In this document: piece by piece, positions 51,602 to 60,211 of the stretch
Layout: every line of letters begins with the position of its first letter
Position numbering within the stretch: position 1 is the stretch's first letter
Assembly (NCBI RefSeq): GCF_027891095.1
Contig: NZ_JAQIIO010000007.1
Span: 62,001 to 126,000 of the forward strand
DNA length: 64,000 nucleotides
Direction of reading: 5' to 3'
DNA from: Aliiroseovarius salicola
GTDB lineage: Bacteria > Pseudomonadota > Alphaproteobacteria > Rhodobacterales > Rhodobacteraceae
Program-made: the position numbers and the translations under genes
The notes under the pieces: model-generated
What the model saw: only the letters and a program-made list of their open reading frames with translations
Told to the model about the DNA's origin: nothing
The model's database searches: none

Positions 51602-52930
51602 ATGAAAACGGTTGGATTTGAGCAGCTCACTGCAGAGGTCTCGGCCGTGCAGCGTACGGTCGACATCGGACGTATCGTGGAAATTCATCGCGGAACAATT
51701 GAAGTGGCGGGGCTTTCTCACGTGGCTGCACAAAGTGACCTCGTGGAAATTGGAACAGCTGATGACATGCGACTGGGAGAAGTTCTAAATCTCAGGTCTG
51801 ACCATGTGACCATCTTGCCTGACGGGGATGTTGAGGGGTTGCGGATCGGAGAGCGGGTGGCGCTGCGTGGGGCAGGATCCATTGCGCCCGATGACAGTTG
51901 GATCGGGCGGGTTTTGGATCCGTTCGGGCACGCTCTTGATGGTTGTCCTGTGATGCGCGGCACTCAGCAGCGCTCATTGCGCGGTGTCGCAATCAATCCC
52001 ACTGAACGCCGGGTTCTCGGAGGGCGCCTGGAAACAGGCCTCACCGTATTCAATACCCTTCTTCCGATCGTCCGAGGGCAACGCATTGGGCTATTCGCCG
52101 GTTCCGGCGTCGGAAAGTCCACGCTTTTAGCAAAACTCGCCAGGGGGGTGCGGGCAGATGTTGTGGTGATTGCGCTGATCGGGGAGCGGGGTCGAGAAGT
52201 GCGTGAATTCGTGGAGCGCGTCTTGGGGGAAGAAGGTATGAAGCGGTCAGTGGTTGTGGCGGCCACTTCGGACCAGTCCCCATTGGTACGCCGCCGCGCC
52301 GGTTGGGCTGCCATGACAGTGGCTGAGCACTTCCGCGATCAGGGGCGACATGTTTTGTTTTTGGCCGATAGCGTCACCCGGTTTGCGGAGGCGCACCGCG
52401 AAATCGCATTAACCTCTGGAGAAGGAAGTTCATTGCGTGGCTATCCGCCGTCTACGGCTCAACAAATCACAACCCTTTGCGAAAGAGCAGGACCGGGAAG
52501 TGCTCTGGCCGGCGATATCACCGCCATCTTTTCCGTGTTGGTCGCCGGTTCTGATATGGAGGAACCAGTGGCTGATATTCTGCGTGGAGTGCTTGATGGT
52601 CATGTTGTTTTGGATCGCCAGATTGCAGAACGGGGACGATTCCCGGCCATCGACCTTTTGAGGTCGGTGTCTCGGGCGTTGCCCACCGCAGCAACTGACG
52701 CAGAAAACGCTTTGATTTCCGCCGCGCGCCAACGTCTGGGGGCATATGCCAAGTCTGAAATGATGATTCAGGCTGGATTATACGCTTCGGGCAGTGATCC
52801 TGTGGTCGATGCGGCGATCGAATGTTTCCCGAGGCTTGATGCCTTTTTGGCAGGGGATGAGCATGAAAACACTGCTGCCAGTTTCCGCCACCTTGGCGCC
52901 TGCATGCAGCCTGAGGCAGAACAGTCATGA
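51602..52930 (+). CDS. fliI: Flagellar export ATPase FliI
   Basis: A 442-residue F1-beta-like ATPase that powers flagellar protein export. The Walker A motif is GLFAGSGVGKSTLLAKLA, the Walker B strand is HVLFLADSVTRFAEAHREIAL, and VVVIALIGERGREVREFVERVLG lies between. AGPGSALAGDITAIFSVLV and DGHVVLDRQIAERGRFPAID are further blocks. Its usual partner fliH is absent here. It is transcribed alone, divergent from flgB. Confidence 0.94.
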   Translation: MKTVGFEQLTAEVSAVQRTVDIGRIVEIHRGTIEVAGLSHVAAQSDLVEIGTADDMRLGEVLNLRSDHVTILPDGDVEGLRIGERVALRGAGSIAPDDSWIGRVLDPFGHALDGCPVMRGTQQRSLRGVAINPTERRVLGGRLETGLTVFNTLLPIVRGQRIGLFAGSGVGKSTLLAKLARGVRADVVVIALIGERGREVREFVERVLGEEGMKRSVVVAATSDQSPLVRRRAGWAAMTVAEHFRDQGRHVLFLADSVTRFAEAHREIALTSGEGSSLRGYPPSTAQQITTLCERAGPGSALAGDITAIFSVLVAGSDMEEPVADILRGVLDGHVVLDRQIAERGRFPAIDLLRSVSRALPTAATDAENALISAARQRLGAYAKSEMMIQAGLYASGSDPVVDAAIECFPRLDAFLAGDEHENTAASFRHLGACMQPEAEQS

Positions 52931-53031
52931 TACTCGATGGAAAGAGGCTCCATCTATTTTGAGTATGTAGGATTGTAGTTGTGAGGCACGTATATGGGAG
53001 TAATTTTCACCCAACTTTGCTCGCTGTATGG

Positions 53032-53826
53032 TTAAGCCCTCTGTAGCAAGGTCAATGCAATTGTAGCGCTCGACATGCCGGCATTGCCCAGCGCGGTCTG
53101 AGAGCGGATGAGGAACAACCGATTAAGTTCTTCCATCTTATCCGGGTCTGAAAACTGATCAATCTTTTCGCTGCCGAAGTAGGTTTCTGTTTTGTCTTTC
53201 AACATCGTAAGCTGCTGGTCGATGTCGAGTGTCCCAATGCTGCTGGGAAGTCCAAGCGCAGTTTCAAAAACCTTCCGCAAAGGGGGATTTCCCATGATTG
53301 AGAACCACTTACCGTCATCAGAGATTGACTTGCTCAAGACCCCCCCCAGATCTCGCTCCAAAGACAGGCTTAGCCTCATTTCTTCGCTTTGATCTCCGAC
53401 CGCAACTTCAAATTGTCGCTCAAGGTAGGCGTCGGTGGTTTTTTCACCGAAAGTCGAGATTTTGGTGCCTGGGATGCCGAGGTCTCCGAACCCAAAGTCC
53501 TTTGCCATTTCATAGTAGCGTTTGTCCGAGAGTTTATTGGCGAGATCACCACTGTCGAAGGTGCCATCTTCCAGCACCTTCTTGATGTAGAACTTATTGC
53601 CGATATCCGCATCAAGCCCATAGGCACCCAAAGCCACCTTCAAAAGTCGGAAATCATCAACCAACTCTTCTGCCGAGCTCACGTCACTTATTCTTTCATT
53701 GAAATAGGCAACGTCTCGCTGCATTTCAGCAGTCGAATTAAAGGCCTCCTTCTGGGCGTCTTGTGTGCGTTGCAGAAAAGCCCAACCAGCCAGGCCACCA
53801 GTTGGGACTATTGGTCGGAAACTCAT
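53032..53826 (-). CDS. DUF1217 family flagellar-locus protein
   Basis: A 264-residue protein of the DUF1217 family, which is confined to flagellar loci of alphaproteobacteria and has no fixed role. Its segments include PTGGLAGWAFLQRTQDAQKEAF, VSSAEELVDDFRLLKVALGAYGLD and NLRFLIRSQ-like NRLFLIRSQTALGNAG. The C-terminal half ends like a rod protein. The ATG at 53826 overlaps the flbT stop, which sets the start and implies coupling to flbT. A link to hook or export functions is inferred from position. Confidence 0.8.
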   Translation of the reverse strand: MSFRPIVPTGGLAGWAFLQRTQDAQKEAFNSTAEMQRDVAYFNERISDVSSAEELVDDFRLLKVALGAYGLDADIGNKFYIKKVLEDGTFDSGDLANKLSDKRYYEMAKDFGFGDLGIPGTKISTFGEKTTDAYLERQFEVAVGDQSEEMRLSLSLERDLGGVLSKSISDDGKWFSIMGNPPLRKVFETALGLPSSIGTLDIDQQLTMLKDKTETYFGSEKIDQFSDPDKMEELNRLFLIRSQTALGNAGMSSATIALTLLQRA

Positions 53827-54227
53827 GCCAGTGTCGCGGCCAGCAACCGCTCTTCCCGAGGCAGCAATGCCCGCAGGCATTTCAGAGCCTGATAAAACTG
53901 TTCCCGTGTCACCGCTTCAGTTGCGCGGGTTAATTGATCGCGGCTGTCGTGATCAGTAAGGACCTGGCTGAGTTGCTCGATTCCACGCAAAAGCTGCATA
54001 TGTGCATCCTTCTGATCTACGTCTCCAGATAAGACAAGCTGGGCGATATAGCACACACGACGAACCGGAGTATTCACCTCTTCCGGGTGGATGGCGTCCC
54101 GAAGTCTAAGGATGTTTGCGTTTGGTGTGACGATGGAAAGCCGAGAGCGTCGGTCACCATTTTCGATGACAGCACCATTGATGAGGACGCGTTCTTTGGG
54201 GCTTAGTTTTAATACAAGACCACTCAT
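53823..54227 (-). CDS. flbT: Flagellin mRNA regulator FlbT
   Basis: A 134-residue protein: LKLSPKERVLINGAVIENGDRR and SIVTPNANILRLRDAIHPEEVNTPVRRVCYIAQLVLSGD (in blocks). In Caulobacter FlbT binds the flagellin mRNA leader and represses translation until the hook is complete. It overlaps both flaF and the DUF1217 gene by four bases, and fliC is 1.5 kb upstream on the same strand. Confidence 0.92.
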   Translation of the reverse strand: MSGLVLKLSPKERVLINGAVIENGDRRSRLSIVTPNANILRLRDAIHPEEVNTPVRRVCYIAQLVLSGDVDQKDAHMQLLRGIEQLSQVLTDHDSRDQLTRATEAVTREQFYQALKCLRALLPREERLLAATLA

Positions 54228-54601
54228 GCCGCGTCCGCCGTTTGTCTCAGCCCACGCATGATTGTGGTATTGATCTCAATGAGGGCATCGGGACTCGCAC
54301 CACGTGTAAGAACTTTTCGGCTGAAGTCCGAGGTGAATTCAGCGAGAAAAAAAATGCGGGCGCGCAATTCTTCTGGAAGTCCATTTTCGCTTATTGCGAC
54401 ATCTGCGGCGAGCATTGTCCAGAGTCGCCGGTTTTCGTGGATGGCATGGGTTAGCAAACCAAATCCGGAATTTCCTTTGGCCGCGGCGGACTTCATTTTC
54501 TGGGTGATGCGAGCGAAGGCTTCGTATTCGACGCCGCGTGGAGTGCGCACTGCGGTATTTGACGCCGCATAGGCCGTTTTGGCCAAGTTCATAGCGTTCA
54601 C
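54224..54601 (-). CDS. flaF: Flagellin synthesis regulator FlaF
   Basis: A 125-residue helical protein (RTPRGVEYEAFARITQKMKSA, then AIHENRRLWTMLAADVA, NGLPEELRARIFFLAEFT). FlaF is needed for flagellin production or export in Caulobacter, acting opposite FlbT. It sits between the fliC terminator and flbT. An ATG three codons inside is an alternative start. Confidence 0.9.
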   Translation of the reverse strand: MNAMNLAKTAYAASNTAVRTPRGVEYEAFARITQKMKSAAAKGNSGFGLLTHAIHENRRLWTMLAADVAISENGLPEELRARIFFLAEFTSDFSRKVLTRGASPDALIEINTTIMRGLRQTADAA

Positions 54602-54646
54602 GGGTTTTCCTTCCGATAAACGTTGAATTTAGGGGTGAGGGGGACG

Positions 54647-54667
54647 GGGGCACCATTTTGGTGCCCC
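54647..54667 (-). terminator. Hairpin between fliC and flaF
   Basis: GGGGCACC and GGTGCCCC form a perfect eight-pair stem with a five-base loop, 12 bases after the fliC stop. It lacks a strong U tract on the minus strand and may allow partial readthrough into flaF-flbT. Confidence 0.65.
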
Positions 54668-54678
54668 ACATCAAATCC

Positions 54679-56016
54679 TTAACGGAACAGCGACAGGATA
54701 TTCTGCGGCGCCTGATTGGCGATCGACAAAGATTGCGTGCCGAGCTGTTGCTGAACTTGTAATGCCTGCAATCGGGCAGAGACTTCTTCCATGTCGGCAT
54801 CCACCATTGCACCGATACCTGATTTCAGAGAATCGGACAGTTTCGAGATGAAATCGCTTTGAGTTTCGATGCGACCTTGCGCTGAACCAAAAGAGGCGGC
54901 GGCATCAATTGACTGGTCGATCAGACCTTCGATCGTAGCGAGGGCCCCGGTTGCACCAGAATCGCTGGTTACATCAACATTTTGCAGGGCTCCCAGACCG
55001 CCAGAGGCAGCAGATGAGCCGGCGGTGCCACCGGTCTGTGCCCGTAGGCCAACTTTGATACTTGTTGCGTCGCCGCCTGCGGCATTAGAGATGGTGAATT
55101 GGTTTGCGTTCGAACCTGTACCTTGCGTGACGGTATAGCCTTCACCTGAACCGGTCGCCGCTCCAAAGAAAGCGTTGATCTGGTCGGTCAAGGCCTTCGC
55201 GACTTCTGCTGTACCATCAGTGGAACTGGCAACATATTCAAAGGTCCGCTGACCTAAAGTCGATCCGCCACCATTCACGTTCACATTCACATCATCGAGG
55301 ATGATCTGGTAACTGTTCCCTTCGGCCACAGTGCCGATGGTGATGGTTTCGCTGCCTCCATCTGCGATGGTTGTGGTTGGGCTGGCAGGATCAAATGCAG
55401 TGTCATCGTGTACAACAGTTCCTGATGTCGCAGAAATCAGACCTGCCGCAGCTGTCGCATCCGCAAGGTCGGTGTCACCAAAAGCCTGAGCCGCGACGGG
55501 TGTGGTGGTCGACAGGTTTTGACGGTCAACGCTGATATGAGCCGCGACGACGTTCCCATTTGAATCTCGATCAAGCGACGAGAGAACATTCATCGCGTCG
55601 GTACTTGACCCATCAATCAGGTTGAGGCCGTTGAACTGCGCGGCGCTAACAACCGATCCAATCTGATCGCGCAAGGCAACGATGTCGGTTTGGAGCTTGG
55701 CGCGGTCAACGTTTTCTTCCTGCGCGGCAACAATTTTACCTTTCATTTCGGTCAACAGGTCGGTCACTGTTTCGGATGCGTTCCGAGCGACAGCGATAGT
55801 GGATTCACCCAACGAGAGTGATTCTGAAATCGCCTTGAAGCCTTTGACATCCGAATCCATGACTTTCGAAATTGCCCATACTGCCGAGTTATCTTTGGCG
55901 GTTGCAACTTTCTTACCTGTCGAAATCTGATTCTGGGTGTCGAGCATGTTCGAGTTGATCGACTTCAGCGTCTGCAACGCGACCATAGCGCCATTGTTTG
56001 TCAAAATGCTGGACAT
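54679..56016 (-). CDS. fliC: Flagellin
   Basis: The 445-residue filament subunit. The conserved N-terminal helices (NNGAMVALQTLKSINSNMLD, TQNQISTGKKVATAKDNSAVWAISKVM) and C-terminal helix (ISKLSDSLKSGIGAMVDADMEEVSARLQALQVQQQLG) are of the short alphaproteobacterial type. A variable Thr/Gly/Ala-rich outer domain lies at about residues 150-370. It is longer than many roseobacter flagellins because of this insertion. Only one flagellin gene is present in the locus. Confidence 0.95.
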   Translation of the reverse strand: MSSILTNNGAMVALQTLKSINSNMLDTQNQISTGKKVATAKDNSAVWAISKVMDSDVKGFKAISESLSLGESTIAVARNASETVTDLLTEMKGKIVAAQEENVDRAKLQTDIVALRDQIGSVVSAAQFNGLNLIDGSSTDAMNVLSSLDRDSNGNVVAAHISVDRQNLSTTTPVAAQAFGDTDLADATAAAGLISATSGTVVHDDTAFDPASPTTTIADGGSETITIGTVAEGNSYQIILDDVNVNVNGGGSTLGQRTFEYVASSTDGTAEVAKALTDQINAFFGAATGSGEGYTVTQGTGSNANQFTISNAAGGDATSIKVGLRAQTGGTAGSSAASGGLGALQNVDVTSDSGATGALATIEGLIDQSIDAAASFGSAQGRIETQSDFISKLSDSLKSGIGAMVDADMEEVSARLQALQVQQQLGTQSLSIANQAPQNILSLFR

Positions 56017-56234
56017 GAGAATTTTCCTTTAGTTTGTCGGCGCTTTACACCGGAATTTTTCGAGGCTCACCCGGGTGGGCGAGAAAAAGAGCTATTCTCA
56101 ACTCTGCGGAAAATCGGGTTGTCCCTTCCGCGCCACCCCCTCTGGAATGCGCATTCAGATGACGCGGAAAAACTGAAGGAAATCTGAATCTGTCTGGAGT
56201 GATATAGATAGGATTTGAATCAACAGTCGTTCGA
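56017..56234 (-). promoter_or_regulatory. fliC leader and promoter region
   Basis: A 218-base gap upstream of fliC without a gene. A near-perfect hairpin-forming stretch, GCTCACCCGGGTGGGC at 56065-56080, lies about 50 bases before the start and would be in the transcript leader. Given flbT downstream, this is a candidate FlbT-controlled element. No CtrA-like site is seen here. Confidence 0.4.
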
Positions 56235-56588
56235 TCATGCGCGCTTTTCAAAGCTGGTGGTTCGATGCGAAAGATCATGACTTTGTCCACCAGCATCGTA
56301 GGTGCGCAACTGGGATTTTTGATTGCGCAGCGCCTCCAGACGACGCGATGCTGTCCGGATCCCTTCGCCGGCGGCAATCAACATCGATTGATTGCGAGTG
56401 ATCTTTTTTACAAGAACTTTCAGATGCTTGGTATCCTGCTTGGTAGTGGGGAGCAGGCGCATCAATCGCTCCTTTTCCGGTGCGAGGCTTGTCAGAATAC
56501 CAATCTCGCCGCTCAAAAGGTATTGTCGTTCAAGATCCAGTAGAGTGTTCAATGCGGTTGCGGCATCGGAATGTTTATAGATTGCCAT
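56235..56588 (-). CDS. FlgN-like flagellar export chaperone (tentative)
   Basis: A 117-residue, highly helical protein (TALNTLLDLERQYLLSGEIGIL, LAPEKERLMRLLP, GEGIRTASRRLEALRNQKSQLRTY). Size, Leu-heptads and place between flgJ and fliC fit the FlgN family, which protects FlgK and FlgL. Sequence identity across the family is low, so the name is an inference. Start overlaps the flgJ-like stop by 14 bases. Confidence 0.65.
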   Translation of the reverse strand: MAIYKHSDAATALNTLLDLERQYLLSGEIGILTSLAPEKERLMRLLPTTKQDTKHLKVLVKKITRNQSMLIAAGEGIRTASRRLEALRNQKSQLRTYDAGGQSHDLSHRTTSFEKRA

Positions 56589-56889
56589 TAGACCTCTCTT
56601 TCAACGCCTCAAAGAGCGATTCAGCCAACCCGATCCCTCCGGCATTCACCATTTCCTTTGCCTGCGCCTGCACAAGAAATGAGCTGAACTGGTCCTCGCC
56701 CGCACCGCCGCCAAAACTTTCGCGGGACTTTCCAACCCCGGCGACCTTCAACATTTCTGCGAGGAATGTAGCCTCGAGATTTTTAGCCGCTTGTCGTAGT
56801 GCGTCTTCCTGATGTTGGGCTTTCTGGGGGCTGTCCGGCACGTTTGCCTTGCTGCGAAGCGGTCCGAATTGTGGAAGCGACGGGTCCAT
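56575..56889 (-). CDS. flgJ: Rod-binding protein, FlgJ N-terminal domain type
   Basis: A 104-residue protein holding only the rod-capping half of FlgJ: LRQAAKNLEATFLAEMLKVAG, FGGGAGEDQFSSFLVQAQAKEMVNAGGIGLAESLFEAL (in blocks). The muramidase half of enterobacterial FlgJ is missing, as usual in alphaproteobacteria. It is divergent from fliK. Confidence 0.85.
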   Translation of the reverse strand: MDPSLPQFGPLRSKANVPDSPQKAQHQEDALRQAAKNLEATFLAEMLKVAGVGKSRESFGGGAGEDQFSSFLVQAQAKEMVNAGGIGLAESLFEALKERSNGNL

Positions 56890-56938
56890 TTATGGTCCTT
56901 TCAAATGCAATCTATTTTCTCGACTATCGTGTCGAGCG

Positions 56939-56955
56939 GTAAAGATCCGGTAACC
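56939..56955 (+). promoter_or_regulatory. Weak CtrA-like site between flgJ and fliK
   Basis: GTAA-AGATCCG-GTAACC has the TAA-N8-TAACC skeleton with two mismatches to the CtrA consensus. Supported mainly by its position between two divergent flagellar genes. Confidence 0.3.
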
Positions 56956-57006
56956 AACTGCTGCCATAGTCGCCTTCAACGGAGTCAGAACACCCGGAAG
57001 GTAAAT

Positions 57007-58584
57007 ATGCAGCTTGGACCACATTTCCCCTTGCTTGTAAGCGCGGAAGAAACGCCGACATTAGATCGGACATCTGAAAGTACTGTCGAGGTGTTTGCTA
57101 GTTTTGAAGCCTTGATGCAGCCCTTACCAAAGGGTCATATCGCCAGTGCAGGAATAGAAAAGGCTCCCGATATTACGAACCAGGAAGGAACGCCTCCTGT
57201 GCCCGATGGCCTCTTTGAAGTCGGAGAGGGGATGGGAAGTGACAATAATATCGGATTAACAGGTGTGGAAACCGGCCTGAATATTCAGCTCGAGAAGATA
57301 TCATCTATCAAAGATTTTTCTACGCTGATCCCGCCAAATAATGCTGGGTCGCCAAGGCAATTGGCAGACATTGAAATTGAAGCTGCACTGAAACCAGTGA
57401 CAACGGGGTCTGAAGCGAAACCCAATCCAAATATCACACCAAATGAAATGAATGCCTCCGGTGCGATTGTGCCAAGTCATGAGGTCGCGCGTCGACAGCC
57501 AGAGGCGCCCTCAGTGAAACCGGCATACAATGATCTATCGGCAAATCTGTCAGGTGAAATTAATCACCGTCACGGTGAAACCGCTGGGCAACCATCACGA
57601 TCAGGAGAGGCATTAGGTCAAGGCAAGGGATTACGACCCGTCGGGATCCAACCGGCAACAGAAGCTCCAGATCTGCACAAAATCTCTTTCCCCTCAAGCC
57701 TGATGGCTTTGGGCGACCTGGGTGGACGGTACTCTGACCCGAGCCTGACTGGGGCAAAAATCACCGATATGATCAATCCCTCCGATGCAGAGGCAACCGC
57801 TAGCCCCGTCAACTCGCAAAAACCAATTTTCCCCCAAACCGATGGACCAGATGTACCAAAGACGGACCAATGGTCTGTCAGCAGGGGTATCACAAAAGAA
57901 ACGAGACGTGACGGTGCCGCGGCCCAGACTCCGGTTCAGGTGGCCGGAGATGTCGGGACGATAAAAGGAACAGGAGACTATTTACCGCTAGGCATCCCGA
58001 TGATCTCAGCAATAGGGACAGAAAGCGGTGGGATTATGACACCAAACCCGTTGTCGGCGAGCGAAGCATCGCAAGCGGTTGACGCCTCGGTCGAGCTGAT
58101 TTCCCCTGAGTTCAGCACCGCTGATTTCCGGTCCGCTCGAGCTGATATCCTTGGGAGCTTGCGCACAGAGTTGCCGCGCCATATCGCGCTACAGCTCGTT
58201 GAAGTGGCGAAATCGATGCCGGACCGTCCGGTTGAACTCACTCTCACTCCTGAGGAACTTGGACGTCTGCGGCTGACCTTCTCTGGGGACCTTTCGGCTA
58301 TGGCAGTCACTGTTAATGTCGAACGTCCCGAAACGCTGGAACTTATGAAACGCCATATCGAGATATTGGCGCAGGAAATGCGTGAAATTGGCTATGAAGG
58401 CGTGTCCTTCTCTTTTGAGCAGTCGGGTGCGGGGGCACATGGCGGTGGGTCTGCGCAGGATGGGTCATCAAAAAATGACCCCCAATCTGGTGCCCATGAC
58501 GCCCCGGGTATTGTCTCCGATGCCCCGAGCTTACTTCAAATGAACCTGTCGAACGCCATTGAAGGCATCGATATCAGATTGTGA
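57007..58584 (+). CDS. fliK: Flagellar hook-length control protein FliK
   Basis: A 525-residue export substrate. The N-terminal 400 residues are low-complexity, Pro/Ser/Thr/Gly-rich and poorly conserved. The C-terminal Flg_hook domain (ALQLVEVAKSMPDRPVELTLTPEELGRLRLTF over two blocks, then KRHIEILAQEMREIGYEGVSFSF) is clear. The frame reaches back to 56812, through the flgJ start; the ATG at 57007, with GGAAGG upstream, is chosen. flgD follows after seven bases. Confidence 0.85.
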   Translation: MQLGPHFPLLVSAEETPTLDRTSESTVEVFASFEALMQPLPKGHIASAGIEKAPDITNQEGTPPVPDGLFEVGEGMGSDNNIGLTGVETGLNIQLEKISSIKDFSTLIPPNNAGSPRQLADIEIEAALKPVTTGSEAKPNPNITPNEMNASGAIVPSHEVARRQPEAPSVKPAYNDLSANLSGEINHRHGETAGQPSRSGEALGQGKGLRPVGIQPATEAPDLHKISFPSSLMALGDLGGRYSDPSLTGAKITDMINPSDAEATASPVNSQKPIFPQTDGPDVPKTDQWSVSRGITKETRRDGAAAQTPVQVAGDVGTIKGTGDYLPLGIPMISAIGTESGGIMTPNPLSASEASQAVDASVELISPEFSTADFRSARADILGSLRTELPRHIALQLVEVAKSMPDRPVELTLTPEELGRLRLTFSGDLSAMAVTVNVERPETLELMKRHIEILAQEMREIGYEGVSFSFEQSGAGAHGGGSAQDGSSKNDPQSGAHDAPGIVSDAPSLLQMNLSNAIEGIDIRL

Positions 58585-58591
58585 GGACCCA

Positions 58592-59287
58592 ATGGTCGAC
58601 ACCGTAACTTCTCCCTCTATGCCGGCAACATTGACAGCCCCTGTTGCACAGCCGGGTGAGAATACCAATAAGCTCAGCGCCGAAGAGGAACTGTCATCGG
58701 ACTTTGAAACTTTTTTGAAGATGATGACGGTCCAGATGCAAAATCAGGATCCTCTCAACCCAATGGAATCAACTGAATTCGCCATGCAATTGGCCACGTT
58801 CTCAGGTGTCGAACAACAGGTGCGCAGCAACAGTTTGCTTGACGGCATGTCGACAAAACTGGATCTGATGGGGTTGAACGATTTGGCCGGTTGGGTTGGG
58901 ATGGAAGCCCGTGTGGTCTCTTCCGCCAAGTTCGATGGCACACCGATCACGTTGAAAGGCTCTCCTCCCACCACTGCGGACGCCACGCATTTGGTGGTGA
59001 AGAACGGGGATGGAACCATAGTGCAAAAGACCCAGGTCCCGGTGTCTTCCGAACAGGTCAGTTGGGCTGGGGTTGCAGAGAGCGGAACGCCATTCCCATC
59101 GGATACCTATACCTTTGAGTTGGAGAGTTGGAGTGAAGGAAAGCTTCTCGAAACTTCGCAGATGGAGGTCTACACCCGAATTGTCGAAACGCGCAAAGAA
59201 GATGGCAGCCTGAAGCTTGTAACAGAAAGTGGACATACGGTTGGGGCCAATGATGTGTCCGCCTTGCGAGAAGCATCTAAGGGGTAA
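58592..59287 (+). CDS. flgD: Flagellar hook assembly (capping) protein FlgD
   Basis: A 231-residue protein: SDFETFLKMMTVQMQNQDPLNPMESTEFAMQLATFSGVEQQVRSN (in blocks) is the family signature, followed by a linker and a C-terminal FnIII/Tudor-like beta domain. It caps the growing hook. GTGAGGACCCA before the ATG at 58592 sets the start. Last gene of the flagellar locus. Confidence 0.93.
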   Translation: MVDTVTSPSMPATLTAPVAQPGENTNKLSAEEELSSDFETFLKMMTVQMQNQDPLNPMESTEFAMQLATFSGVEQQVRSNSLLDGMSTKLDLMGLNDLAGWVGMEARVVSSAKFDGTPITLKGSPPTTADATHLVVKNGDGTIVQKTQVPVSSEQVSWAGVAESGTPFPSDTYTFELESWSEGKLLETSQMEVYTRIVETRKEDGSLKLVTESGHTVGANDVSALREASKG

Positions 59288-59362
59288 AATCCGCGCGTGA
59301 AACAGGGTAGGGTTCGCGTCTTTCTCTTGACCTGCCCTCTGATCGTGACCGATAGCTTTGGA

Positions 59363-60211
59363 ATGACGGATAGGGATCATATATCTCCTCCTGCTACGCT
59401 CAAGTCCGGTTGGGAGCAGCGCGGGATTGCAGAGAGGAACGCAGACTGGGCGCGCCAGTCAGGGGGCCACAGCAATCCGGTTTGGCGCGTGCTGGGGCAG
59501 GACCGCGATATCATCTGCAAACTCTATGTCCCAAGCAATCATTCTCCGATTTTCTCCAACGATCCTGATCATGAAGCGATTTCTCTTACAGCCCTGGCGG
59601 GGACTGGAATTGCACCCAAAATGCTCGGCCGCTTGCGGTGTGAGGCAGGAGAAAGTCTGGCGTATTCCTATCTTGATGGCCCGCAATGGCGAGGAAACGT
59701 ACAGGACGTGGCTGTTTTGATGGCACACCTGCACCTCCAACCTGTACCGGATGGGCTGAACAGTGTTCGGTCTGATCCGGACGTGCTGATAGATCAGACC
59801 AGGCAGATGCAGCCTGAAATGCGTATTTCCCCAATGCCCGAACATCCTCTTCCGCCTGTCGATCCAGTGTTCCTGCATGGCGATATTGTGCCCGGCAATC
59901 TGGTGGAAACCTCTGAAGGGCTTATGCTGATCGACTGGCAATGCCCCGCCAAAGGGGATCCTTGTCTGGATATTGCGATCTTTTTGTCACCCGCCATGCA
60001 GGTCATCTATGGTCATCACCCTTTGAGTGAAGATGAAATTGGGGCGTTCTTCACCATGTATGGCCACCCTAACGTCACCGAAAGGTATCAGATCCTCGCC
60101 CCGTTTTTCCACACCCGCATGGCAGCATATTGCCTTTGGAAAGGGGCCAGAGGGTCAGCCAGCCATGCCGCTGCTGCGGTGTTGGAGTTGGAAGCGTTAG
60201 AGAAACTTTGA
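59363..60211 (+). CDS. Phosphotransferase family protein (choline kinase/APH-like)
   Basis: A 282-residue kinase-fold protein. The catalytic loop is FLHGDIVPGNLVE and the metal-binding DFG-like block is LMLIDWQCPAKGDPCLDIAIFLS; the nucleotide-binding Lys is in IICKLYVPS. This is the aminoglycoside phosphotransferase/choline kinase superfamily; the substrate is unknown. A GTG start 22 codons upstream (59297) is possible. Its stop overlaps the convergent ubiB end by 15 bases. Confidence 0.8.
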   Translation: MTDRDHISPPATLKSGWEQRGIAERNADWARQSGGHSNPVWRVLGQDRDIICKLYVPSNHSPIFSNDPDHEAISLTALAGTGIAPKMLGRLRCEAGESLAYSYLDGPQWRGNVQDVAVLMAHLHLQPVPDGLNSVRSDPDVLIDQTRQMQPEMRISPMPEHPLPPVDPVFLHGDIVPGNLVETSEGLMLIDWQCPAKGDPCLDIAIFLSPAMQVIYGHHPLSEDEIGAFFTMYGHPNVTERYQILAPFFHTRMAAYCLWKGARGSASHAAAAVLELEALEKL

